Positions 25,691 through 34,087 of a stretch of 46,048 nucleotides of DNA are shown here, piece by piece. Each line of letters starts with the position of its first letter. The first letter of the stretch is position 1. The stretch is taken from positions 1-46,048 of the forward strand of contig JAHJCH010000147.1 in NCBI GenBank assembly GCA_018813065.1, read 5' to 3'. The notes beneath the pieces are model-generated. The model did no database searches. It was not told the DNA's origin and saw nothing but the letters and a program-made list of their open reading frames with translations. Origin of the DNA: Myxococcota bacterium. GTDB taxonomy: Bacteria > Myxococcota_A > Bradymonadia > UBA7976 > UBA1532. A program made the translations under genes and the position numbers.

Positions 25691-28600
25691 ATGCTCTTTT
25701 TTTCTATTCAGCGTGCGTCTCAACGCGCGCTGGTCTTGATCAGCGCCTTGGCGTTGATCGCCTGTGATGATGGCGGCGGGGGCGGTGGTACGACCCCCGA
25801 CGTGGACCAAGGCAGCACACACCGAGACGCTCAATTAGACAGCGAGGTCATTGAGCCTGATAGTGAGGTCATTGAGCCCGACGCCGAGGTCATTGAGCCC
25901 GACGCCGAGGTCATTGAGCCCGACGCCGAGGTCATTGAGCCCGACGCCGAGGTCCCCGCGTGCAGCGGCGCGGCGGAGTGCGCCGATGATGATCCCTGCA
26001 CCGAGGATCTCTGCGAGGGCGGCGTGTGCCGCAACCCCGCCATCGAGGGCTGCTGCCTCGTGGACGGCGACTGCGCCGATGAGGATCTGTGTACGGATGA
26101 TCGCTGCGTCGATCACGCCTGCCAGAACATCGCGGCGGAGAGCTGCTGTATGGCCGATAGGGACTGCGGCGTCGGCGGGGTGTGTACCCCCGGCGGGCGC
26201 TGCGCTGCACATGCCGTCGCTGGCGATGTGCGCTTCAACGAGATCATGTTCAACCCCGTCGCCGTGGACGACGACGCGGGGGAGTGGCTGGAGCTTTACA
26301 ACGCCACGGGCGCTGACATCGACCTCAACGGCTGGGGCCTCAAGGACAACCGCGACGCGCTCTACCCCCTCGTGGTCGAGGGCGGCGCGCTGATCCTCCC
26401 CGCTGGCGGCTTTATCGTCCTGGGCAAGAGCACCGACGCGGCCACCAACGGCGGGATCAGCGTCGCCTATGCCTATGACGCGGCGCTCCAGCTCGGCAAC
26501 AGCGGTGATCAGCTCAGCCTCTTCGATCCCTTCGGCGAGATCATCGACGCCATCGCCTATGGCGAGGGCTGGCAGACCCGCCCAGGCAGCAGCCTCAGCC
26601 TCGATCCCAGCCATCTCGACGCGGCCAACCGCGATGATCCCACCATGTGGTGCGCTTCCCTCGCCCCGCCCCTCGCCAGCGGCGATCGCGGCACGCCCGG
26701 CGCGGCCAACCCCTCTTGCACCCCGCCCGTCAACGCCGTGGACTGGTGCCGCTATCAGTGGCCGGTGGATCAGGCCTCCCCTGCGGGCACGGCCTTTGAC
26801 GCTTACGCGCGCATCTTCGAGGCGGGCATGACCGATCTCACCGCGCGGGTGGACGCCAACCCCATCCTCGACGTGGAGATCGGCTATGGCCCACAGGGCA
26901 GCGATCCCGCCAGCGCCGAGGGCTGGATCTTCACGGCCGCGGGCCCCAACTGGGACTGGGACGACGCCGAAGAGCCCAATAATGACGAGTACATGGCCAG
27001 CATCACCGCGCCGAGCACGGGCGTCTATGATCTGGCCGCGCGCGTCACCGTCGATGACGGGCAGAGCTGGACCTACTGTGACACCCAGGCCGCCAGCGGC
27101 GACGGCTCCGCCGATGGCTATCAGATCGACAACGCCGGGCGCTTGACCATCGAGGCCAGCGCCTGCGATCCCAACCCCTGCGATGAGGTCCAGCGCGCTT
27201 GCCGAGGCAACACGGCGGTGATCTACGCCGTCCCTGGCGCGTGCAGCCTCATCGAGGGCGGCTTTGAGTGCGACTACGGCCAGATCGCCGAGGAGATCAG
27301 CTGTGGCCTCGACACCTGCGAGGCGGGTGAGTGCGTCTCGGCGGGGGTCCACCCGGCCCCCGGCGAGGTGATCTTCACCGAGGTGCTCTATGATCCCAAT
27401 GGCTTGGCGCTGCTGGAGGAGAACGCCGAGTGGTTCGAGGTCCATAACCTCGCCGACGCGCCGCGCACCCTCAACGGCTGCACCATCGGCGACCTCGCCG
27501 CGCCCACCAGCCTCGTCGTCGAGGGCGTGACCTTGGAGGCGGGCGGCTACGCGGTCTTCGCCCACAGCCTGGACCCGGCCCTCAACGGCGGGATTGACGC
27601 CGTGGGCGTCTACGGCTTCGGCCTCAACAGCGGCGGCGACGCGCTGTTCCTTCAGTGCGACGGCGTGGAGATCAGCGCGGTCAACTTTGAAGAGGACGCT
27701 GGCTTCCCCAACGCGCGCGCGGCCTCCATCCAGCTCGATCCCAGCGCCTACACGGCGGCGGACTTCAGCGATCCGGCCCTGTGGTGCGTGGCCACGGCGG
27801 CCTACTTTACCCCCGAGGATGGCGTGGATGTTCACTACGGCACGCCCGGCGCGGCCAACCCCCCTTGCCCGCAGCCCGACGTCGAAGTAGACGCGTGCAG
27901 CCTTCAATGGCCGCTGGACACCGAGATCGGCGCGGGCGAGGGCCTGACCGTCTATGGCGTCGTCTTTGAGGCGGGGGTGACGGATCGTGGCCCCAACAGC
28001 GATACAGATCCCAGCCTCGTCGCCGAGGTCGGCTATGGCCCGGTGGGGGGCGATCCCGCCGCCGCCGAGTGGACCTGGTTCGCCGCCGGGATCAACCCCG
28101 AGTGGAGCGACGCGGCGCGGCCGGGCGTGGATGAGTACATGGGCGAATTCACCGCGCCAGCGCCCGGCGCCTATGACTTCGCCTATCGCTTTAAGCGCGG
28201 CGAGGGTGAGTGGCGCTACTGCGATCGCGCGCCGGCGGAGGGCACCTTTGGCTCAGATGACGGCTACAGCGCGGCGGAGGCGGGGCACCTGACCACCTTC
28301 GCCAGCCCCTGCGAGGCTGATCCCTGCGCCCAGGCGCCCGCCCCGGCCTGCGCCGACGCCAACACCGTCGTCGAGTACGTCGCCCCGGGCGCCTGCGTCG
28401 CTGAGGGCGATCAAGCGCGCTGCACTTTTGATGAGATCCACAGCGACTGCGCCATCAACGGCGGGCGCTGCGAGGCGGGCGCCTGCGTAGACGCCCTGCC
28501 CTACCCGCTGATGGGCGAGGTGGTGATCAACGAGCTGCTCTATGATCCCCATCTGCCGTTGGAGGACGGCAACGCCGAGTGGTTTGAGCTGGTCAACACC

Positions 28601-31600
28601 AGCGATCACGCCGTGACGCTCCACGGCTGCACCATGGTGGACAGCAACGAGGGCAACGCCCAGCCGATCACCGGCGTCAACATGGCGTCGGGCGCCTACG
28701 CCCTCTTCGGCCAGAACGCCGACATCAGCCTCAACGGCGGCCTCACCTTCGATCACCTCTACAGCTTCGGGCTCAACAACAGCGGCGACAGCCTGAGCAT
28801 CCGCTGCGGCGACGCCCTGATCGATCACGTCAGCTTTATCGGCGCCAATGAGGGCCAGCGCGTGGCCCTCCAGCTCGATCCCGGCCAGCTCGACGCCGAC
28901 GCCAATGACAACGCCGACAGCTGGTGCTACGCCAGCGAGGTCTACTTCGCCGCGGAGGCCCCCGAGGGCAACCACCTGGGCACGCCCGGCGCGCCCAACC
29001 CCGCCTGCCCTGAGATCGTGCTCGTCGATGCGTGCCGCCTCTACGCCCCCGACAGCCTCAGCGGCGCGCCCAACAACCCCCTCGCCGTCGTCGGCGCGAT
29101 CTTCGAGGCGGGCGTCACCGATCAGACCCCTGGGGCCGACGCCCACGCCGATCTCCGCTTTGAATTTGGCTACGGCGCCGACATGAGCCAGCCCAGCGCG
29201 AGATGGACGTGGATGCCCGCCGTCGCCATCCCGGACTGGAGCGGCGCCGCTGCTCTGCCCGGCTGGGATGGCTATGAGATCACCTTCAACGCCCCCGCCG
29301 TGGGCCTCTACAGCTACGCCTTCCGCGCCAGCATCGACGCGGGCGCCAGCTGGCTCTACTGCGATGGCGGGATCGGCAGTGAAGACGGCTACCAGGCGAT
29401 CAACGCAGGGCAGATGACGATCACCGATGACGTCGATCCCCTCTGCAACCCCAACCCCTGCCTCAACCCGCCGCCGCCCACCTGCGATCTAAGCGGCCAC
29501 AGCGTCCTCAGCTACAGCGCCCCTGGCGTCTGCGCCTCCCAGACGGGCCAGCCCACCTGCGACTACCCCCTTCAGATCACCGACTGCCCCGTCTTGTGCG
29601 TGGCGGGCGAGTGCGTCGAGGGGGGCCTGCCGCCCACGGAGGGCGAGGTGATCATCAGCGAGCTGATCTACAACCCCGCCCCGCCGCTGAACGACGAGCA
29701 GGCGGAGTGGATCGAGCTGCATAACACCAGCGCGACGCGGCTGAGCCTGGAGGGCTGCGCGCTCCAAGACTCAACGGGGATCAACGCCATGACCTTTGGC
29801 CCGGTGCAGATCGAGGCGGGGGGCTTCGCCCTCGTGGCCCGCTCCGCCGATCCGCAGCTCAACGGCGGGCTCATCCCCGACGCGGTCTTCAACTTCGCGC
29901 TGAACAACGACCGCGACACCCTGACGCTGACCTGCGAGGGCCAAACGATCGACGTGGTGATCTACGACACGCGCGGTGACACGCCCATCGCCAATGGCTT
30001 CTCCATCAGCCTCGATCCCGCCGCCTTTACCGCCGAAGACAACAACCCGCTCTACAACTGGTGCCGTACTCGCCCGATCTACAGCGAGAACAACCGTGGC
30101 ACCCCCGGCGCGGACAACCCCAACTGCAACGTCCCCATCGACTGGTGCCGCCTCCAGACTCCGCCCGATGGCGTCTACGCCGAGCCCACGGTGACGGCGT
30201 ACGGGCGGATCTACCAAGAGGGCATCACCGATCAGACCGTGGGCTTTGACGAGGACCCGCTGATCTTCGCCGACTTTGGCATCGGCGCGCTGGGGAGCGA
30301 TCCCAACGATGTGGGCTGGGTTTGGACCCGCGCCATGCCCAACCTCGAATGGAACGGCGAGACCTTCGGCGAGCCCAATAACGATGAGTTCGTCGTCGAG
30401 GTGGACGCGCCGCTGGACGGCGGCGACTACAACTTCCTCTACCGCGCCACCGCCGATGATGGCCGCAGCTGGACGCTCTGTGATCGCGACGGCAGCGACG
30501 ACGGCGCCAACGCCCCTGGCGTGATGACCATCGAGGGCGGCGCCAACCCCTGCAACGATGATCCCTGCGTGAGCCTGCCGATCCCCGCCGCGACCTGCGA
30601 AGGCGACGTGGTGGTGGAGCACTTCGCCCCGCGCTGCGAGGCGGTCAATGGCGTCGCCGAGTGCATCTTCGACGAGATGCGCCAAGACTGCGCGGCGCTC
30701 AACATGATCTGCGTCGGCGCCCAGTGCGTCGAGCCGCCCCCCGCCGCGCCCCTCGCCGGCGAGGTCATCATCACCGAGATCATGGCTGATCCAACGCTGG
30801 CGGCGGACAACCTCGGCGAGTACATCGAGCTGCTCAACCGCAAGGCCGCCCCCGTCACGCTCCAGGGCTGCCTGCTCGACGTCAACGGCGCGACGCAGAC
30901 CCTCGGCGCGCTGATCATCCCCGCCCAGACCCACTACGTCCTCGTGCGCTCCACGGATCACACCCAGAACGGCGGCGTCGGCGATCCCGCCACCAGCGGC
31001 GGCTTAGAGGTCTTTATGGCGGCGCTGACGGTGGATCTGGGCAACGCGGGCCGCCCCATCACGCTCAGTTGCGGCGGCGTGGAGGTCACCTCGCTGGCCT
31101 ACCCCCCCGCCGTCGCGGGCCAAGCCATCCAGCTCGACTGGCGCTTCTATGAGGGCGAGGGCTTCGGCGTCTGGGCCAACTGGTGCCTCTCGACGCGGCT
31201 CTACAACGCCCTGGACAGCGGCTCCCCGCTCGTATGGAACGACGCCTGTGAGGGCATCGTCGATCCCTGCGAGGGCGTGATCTGCGACGCCCCCCCCGCC
31301 GATGAGTGCCTCGACGCGCAGACCGCGCGCATCTACGAGGGCATCGGCGCCTGCGTCCCCGTCGATGATCAGCCGACCTGCGAGTACGCCACCCTGGAGA
31401 TCCCCTGCGGGGTTGACATGGCCTGCTTCGCCGGACAGTGCCTCCCCACCCAAGGCGGCGAGGGCCGCGTGGTCATCAACGAGATCGACTACGACCAGCC
31501 CGGCGACGAGCTGACGGAGTTCATCGAGCTGTACAACGAAGGCCCCGAGCCGGTCAGCCTCGATGGCTGGCGGGTCGATCTGATCAACGGCAGCAACAGC

Positions 31601-32911
31601 ACGGTCTACGGCAGCGTGGCGCTCAGCGGGCTGATCGCCCCCAATGGCTACGTCATCATTGGCGATGAGATCCCGCTGCCCGAGGGCGTGCCCTTCTTCC
31701 TCTTTGATCTGCCCAACACGTTCCATGAGCTCCAAAACGGCGCCCCGGACGGGGTGATCTTGGTCAACCTGCAAGGGGACGCCATCGACGCGGTGGCCTA
31801 TGAGGGCGCCATCGCCGGGCTCAGCGAGGGCAGCGGCGCGCCCCACGACGACGGCGGCGAGGGCGTGTTGATGTCCATTGGGCGCTGCCCTGGCGGCATC
31901 GACACCGATGACAACGGCGCGGACTTCCACCAGATGGCCCCCACGCCTGGCGAGGAGAACCCCGCCTGCGGCGACCCCGCCTGCGCCGCGTACTGCGTCG
32001 ACGCCCTGAGCCACTGCGCGATCTACATGGACGAGGCCGAATGCCTCACCGCCTGCGCGGGCTTCGCCACGGACGGCCAGCCAGGCGATCTGATCGGCGA
32101 CACGCGCCAGTGCCGCCAGACCTACGCCGCCGCCGCCGCCACCGACCCGGAGGGCAGCTGCCCCGCCGCGGGCATCGACGGCGGCGGCCTCTGCACGGCC
32201 TTCGGCTTGATGCCCCAGGAGGCGACGGGCCTTGACGCCCAGCTCTACTGGGGCCGCCGCCGTGGCCCGGCGTTGGGCGGACAGCTCATCGGCCTGCGCA
32301 CGCGCGGCCTGACCGCCGAGGACACCGTCATCAGCCTCAGCGGAATGCCGCTGGCGTGCGTCACCGAGGCCGAGGGCGTCCTCTGCGAGATCCCGGCGGG
32401 CGCGGGCCGCGCCGATCTCAACTTTGAGAGAGATGGCGTCTTCGTCGGCTATCCCATGTTCTACACCTACGAAGAGATCGACTATTGCCGAATCCAGTGG
32501 TGGAACAGCCGCGTGGATGGCAATGACGCAGACATCCAAGGCCCAGAGGGCGCACAAGAAACCATCTATGGCCAAGTCTACGAACAAGACATTACGGAGA
32601 ACGCGGGAGACTCGGGCAACCTCACCGTCGAGTGGGGCTACGGCCCGCTGGGCACAGATCCAGACATCATCCCATCGGCTTGGGCCTTTTTGGCTGCCGG
32701 ATACAACGTCCAGAGCGGCTCAAATGATGAATACAGCGTCACGATCAACCTCCCTGGCCCAACAGGTGAGATTTATAGCCACGCCTTCCGCGTTCGCTAC
32801 AATCAGAGTGACGTATGGACCTACTGCGATCTAAACGGCACGATCAACAACATGCCCAACTCCGACAACCTCTACGAGCTGGATGACGCGGGCCTGATCA
32901 TCATCGAGTGA
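25691..32911 (+). CDS. Giant lipoprotein with six lamin-tail domains and Ig-like spacers
   Basis: The 2406-residue product has lipobox LIAC (Cys25, +2 Asp), then a Gly run and five acidic heptapeptides (51-85). A Cys-rich block follows (about 89-170, with CTEDLC and CCMADRDC words). Six lamin-tail domains then begin near residues 175, 556, 941, 1317, 1689 and 1926, each opening with a line such as GEVIITEIMADP and containing EWxELxN and LNGGxxxxxxY words. Between most of them is a spacer of about 100 residues of Ig/cadherin-like sequence (GYGPxGSDP, EPNNDEYM, SWTYCD) and a Cys-rich hinge. The C-terminus has an IPT-like segment and a final Ig-like unit. The start is ATG 25691 behind GGAGAGGAG. 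Lamin-tail domains in secreted bacterial proteins are thought to be adhesive or to accompany nucleases and carbohydrate-active modules; no catalytic domain is seen here. Confidence 0.9.
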   Translation: MLFFSIQRASQRALVLISALALIACDDGGGGGGTTPDVDQGSTHRDAQLDSEVIEPDSEVIEPDAEVIEPDAEVIEPDAEVIEPDAEVPACSGAAECADDDPCTEDLCEGGVCRNPAIEGCCLVDGDCADEDLCTDDRCVDHACQNIAAESCCMADRDCGVGGVCTPGGRCAAHAVAGDVRFNEIMFNPVAVDDDAGEWLELYNATGADIDLNGWGLKDNRDALYPLVVEGGALILPAGGFIVLGKSTDAATNGGISVAYAYDAALQLGNSGDQLSLFDPFGEIIDAIAYGEGWQTRPGSSLSLDPSHLDAANRDDPTMWCASLAPPLASGDRGTPGAANPSCTPPVNAVDWCRYQWPVDQASPAGTAFDAYARIFEAGMTDLTARVDANPILDVEIGYGPQGSDPASAEGWIFTAAGPNWDWDDAEEPNNDEYMASITAPSTGVYDLAARVTVDDGQSWTYCDTQAASGDGSADGYQIDNAGRLTIEASACDPNPCDEVQRACRGNTAVIYAVPGACSLIEGGFECDYGQIAEEISCGLDTCEAGECVSAGVHPAPGEVIFTEVLYDPNGLALLEENAEWFEVHNLADAPRTLNGCTIGDLAAPTSLVVEGVTLEAGGYAVFAHSLDPALNGGIDAVGVYGFGLNSGGDALFLQCDGVEISAVNFEEDAGFPNARAASIQLDPSAYTAADFSDPALWCVATAAYFTPEDGVDVHYGTPGAANPPCPQPDVEVDACSLQWPLDTEIGAGEGLTVYGVVFEAGVTDRGPNSDTDPSLVAEVGYGPVGGDPAAAEWTWFAAGINPEWSDAARPGVDEYMGEFTAPAPGAYDFAYRFKRGEGEWRYCDRAPAEGTFGSDDGYSAAEAGHLTTFASPCEADPCAQAPAPACADANTVVEYVAPGACVAEGDQARCTFDEIHSDCAINGGRCEAGACVDALPYPLMGEVVINELLYDPHLPLEDGNAEWFELVNTSDHAVTLHGCTMVDSNEGNAQPITGVNMASGAYALFGQNADISLNGGLTFDHLYSFGLNNSGDSLSIRCGDALIDHVSFIGANEGQRVALQLDPGQLDADANDNADSWCYASEVYFAAEAPEGNHLGTPGAPNPACPEIVLVDACRLYAPDSLSGAPNNPLAVVGAIFEAGVTDQTPGADAHADLRFEFGYGADMSQPSARWTWMPAVAIPDWSGAAALPGWDGYEITFNAPAVGLYSYAFRASIDAGASWLYCDGGIGSEDGYQAINAGQMTITDDVDPLCNPNPCLNPPPPTCDLSGHSVLSYSAPGVCASQTGQPTCDYPLQITDCPVLCVAGECVEGGLPPTEGEVIISELIYNPAPPLNDEQAEWIELHNTSATRLSLEGCALQDSTGINAMTFGPVQIEAGGFALVARSADPQLNGGLIPDAVFNFALNNDRDTLTLTCEGQTIDVVIYDTRGDTPIANGFSISLDPAAFTAEDNNPLYNWCRTRPIYSENNRGTPGADNPNCNVPIDWCRLQTPPDGVYAEPTVTAYGRIYQEGITDQTVGFDEDPLIFADFGIGALGSDPNDVGWVWTRAMPNLEWNGETFGEPNNDEFVVEVDAPLDGGDYNFLYRATADDGRSWTLCDRDGSDDGANAPGVMTIEGGANPCNDDPCVSLPIPAATCEGDVVVEHFAPRCEAVNGVAECIFDEMRQDCAALNMICVGAQCVEPPPAAPLAGEVIITEIMADPTLAADNLGEYIELLNRKAAPVTLQGCLLDVNGATQTLGALIIPAQTHYVLVRSTDHTQNGGVGDPATSGGLEVFMAALTVDLGNAGRPITLSCGGVEVTSLAYPPAVAGQAIQLDWRFYEGEGFGVWANWCLSTRLYNALDSGSPLVWNDACEGIVDPCEGVICDAPPADECLDAQTARIYEGIGACVPVDDQPTCEYATLEIPCGVDMACFAGQCLPTQGGEGRVVINEIDYDQPGDELTEFIELYNEGPEPVSLDGWRVDLINGSNSTVYGSVALSGLIAPNGYVIIGDEIPLPEGVPFFLFDLPNTFHELQNGAPDGVILVNLQGDAIDAVAYEGAIAGLSEGSGAPHDDGGEGVLMSIGRCPGGIDTDDNGADFHQMAPTPGEENPACGDPACAAYCVDALSHCAIYMDEAECLTACAGFATDGQPGDLIGDTRQCRQTYAAAAATDPEGSCPAAGIDGGGLCTAFGLMPQEATGLDAQLYWGRRRGPALGGQLIGLRTRGLTAEDTVISLSGMPLACVTEAEGVLCEIPAGAGRADLNFERDGVFVGYPMFYTYEEIDYCRIQWWNSRVDGNDADIQGPEGAQETIYGQVYEQDITENAGDSGNLTVEWGYGPLGTDPDIIPSAWAFLAAGYNVQSGSNDEYSVTINLPGPTGEIYSHAFRVRYNQSDVWTYCDLNGTINNMPNSDNLYELDDAGLIIIE
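25841..25945 (+). repeat. 21-bp tandem repeat coding for (S/A)EVIEPD, five copies
   Basis: Five in-frame 21-base units encode SEVIEPD twice and AEVIEPD three times, ending in a partial AEV. The last three units are identical at DNA level (GCC GAG GTC ATT GAG CCC GAC). The first two differ at the Ser codon and at synonymous sites. They form the acidic linker right behind the lipid anchor, the same position as the ALPIED array in the MopE-repeat lipoprotein. Confidence 0.95.
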
Positions 32912-32933
32912 GCGCCTCTCATCTACAGTGGGG

Positions 32934-33725
32934 TCAAGAGCCCTTCTTCTTGGCCTCCTGATAGCGGCGCATCAGCGCCTTATAGGAGAGCTCAAGGGCC
33001 TTCATCAGCATCGGCTCGGGATCCTCCCCGACCTCCCCGACGTGGGGCAGATCATAAGTCACGATGCTCTTCGTGGACTCCCCGTTGGCCCCGTTGTCCT
33101 GCCAGATGGCGTCGTTGGATTGACCGTCATAGGCATAAATCCAGGCCATCGACTTGTAGCGGGTCCACTCTACGGGGCCCAAGCTGAAGCTCTCGAGCGG
33201 GGTGATCCTTGAGCCCACGTACATCACGGCGTCCACCTTGAGGGACGCCATCAGCTGGCGACGCTCCTCGCCGCTCAGCCCGTGCGCGGCGTTCGGATTG
33301 AGGATCCCCTCTGGGGTCGCCTGCCCGCCCACCTTCGCCAGCGCGCTCATCGCCCCCGAGTGCTTCTCCAAGAGCTTCTTGTAGACCTCGTTGTTCTTGA
33401 CCTCCTCTTGAGGGAGGATCACCCATCCGGTGTCCTTGGCCATATCGCGGCGCAGCAGCGCATAGCCATAGGCCGCCTGCCCGCTCCCGAAGAAGTCCCC
33501 GCTCGCCGCCTTCTGCGCCACCTTCACCAACGCCATCATGCCATCATCGTCCTTCGTCTCCTTCTGGAGGCTGTAGCCGATGATCGCGACGCGGTTCACT
33601 TGGCCCAGGCGCTTGACGTTGACGCTGGCGGAGCAGCCGATGCTCAGCGCGAGGCACGCGAGGAGCCCGAGCCGCAGGTGTCCTGCGGCGGAGTTGGGGG
33701 AGGTGATCTGTTGTTTATGAGGCAT
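32934..33725 (-). CDS. Lipoprotein of unknown function
   Basis: The 263-residue protein starts at ATG 33725 with AAGGAGAA upstream. It has a leader with a hydrophobic stretch and lipobox SIGC (Cys31, +2 Ser); LLAC at Cys24 is an alternative site. The mature part contains VNRVAIIGYSLQ, a Lys/Ala-rich helical section, VDAVMYVGSRITP and a YKSMAWIYAYDGQ strand. The alternating hydrophobic strands and helices suggest one compact alpha/beta domain. I do not recognise the family. The strand and helix pattern near VAIIGY and VDAVMYVGS is reminiscent of CsgG- or TolB-N-like lipoproteins, but this is only an impression. It converges with the lamin-tail gene, with 22 bases between stops. A doubtful small ORF overlaps its start upstream. 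Confidence 0.8.
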   Translation of the reverse strand: MPHKQQITSPNSAAGHLRLGLLACLALSIGCSASVNVKRLGQVNRVAIIGYSLQKETKDDDGMMALVKVAQKAASGDFFGSGQAAYGYALLRRDMAKDTGWVILPQEEVKNNEVYKKLLEKHSGAMSALAKVGGQATPEGILNPNAAHGLSGEERRQLMASLKVDAVMYVGSRITPLESFSLGPVEWTRYKSMAWIYAYDGQSNDAIWQDNGANGESTKSIVTYDLPHVGEVGEDPEPMLMKALELSYKALMRRYQEAKKKGS

Positions 33726-34018
33726 CTGGGGTTCTCCTTGGAGGCATCTTTCGAGGGGCAGTTCAGCCGAATCAGGCGGCCATGATCGTCATAGCCCACG
33801 TCGAAGTCCAACACTTGCTCGATGGACCCATCAGCGCCCACGTCCAAGGCCATCTTGAGCAAGTGACCCTGATCGTCATACCGCATTTGGGCGCGCTTGG
33901 ATGGGCCTCCCCGGATGACTTTCTCTAAAAAATTTGCGCCTTTACCGTTAAACCGCCGCCTCACTGCCGTAGAAATTTCAACCTCGGGTTGACGCGCGGT
34001 GTCGCGATAAACACCCAA
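33644..34018 (-). CDS. Possible small YD-repeat-like ORF (doubtful, may be a remnant)
   Basis: This frame (up to 124 residues) fills most of the 362-base gap between the unknown lipoprotein gene and the PD40/TPR gene. Its middle reads MRYDDQGHLLKMALD and VGYDDHGRLIRLNC, resembling YD/RHS-type words YDxxGRLxR, which argues that it is or was coding. Against it: the longest start is TTG at 34018 without a ribosome binding site, the internal ATG at 33886 also lacks one at proper spacing, and its last 82 bases overlap the lipoprotein start with low-complexity sequence. It may be a decayed fragment or a short coupled gene. The rest of the gap (34019-34087) holds only GGGAG, the ribosome binding site for the plus-strand gene. 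Confidence 0.35.
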   Translation of the reverse strand: MGVYRDTARQPEVEISTAVRRRFNGKGANFLEKVIRGGPSKRAQMRYDDQGHLLKMALDVGADGSIEQVLDFDVGYDDHGRLIRLNCPSKDASKENPRCLINNRSPPPTPPQDTCGSGSSRASR

Positions 34019-34087
34019 AATTGCTCAATTGTCGATGCTGGATGATACGGCTACACTCCTCGCCGAATCATCGGATGGGAGCCGCCC

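Noticed and set aside
25835-27907. A 690-residue minus-strand frame opposite the lamin-tail gene
   Set aside because: Val/Gly/Ala/Arg-rich sequence with repeated DLGVGLN words that are the complement of the EVIEPD array. No ribosome binding site or recognisable domain. Similar antisense frames at 12016-13353, 29771-30961 and 31004-32587 were rejected for the same reason.
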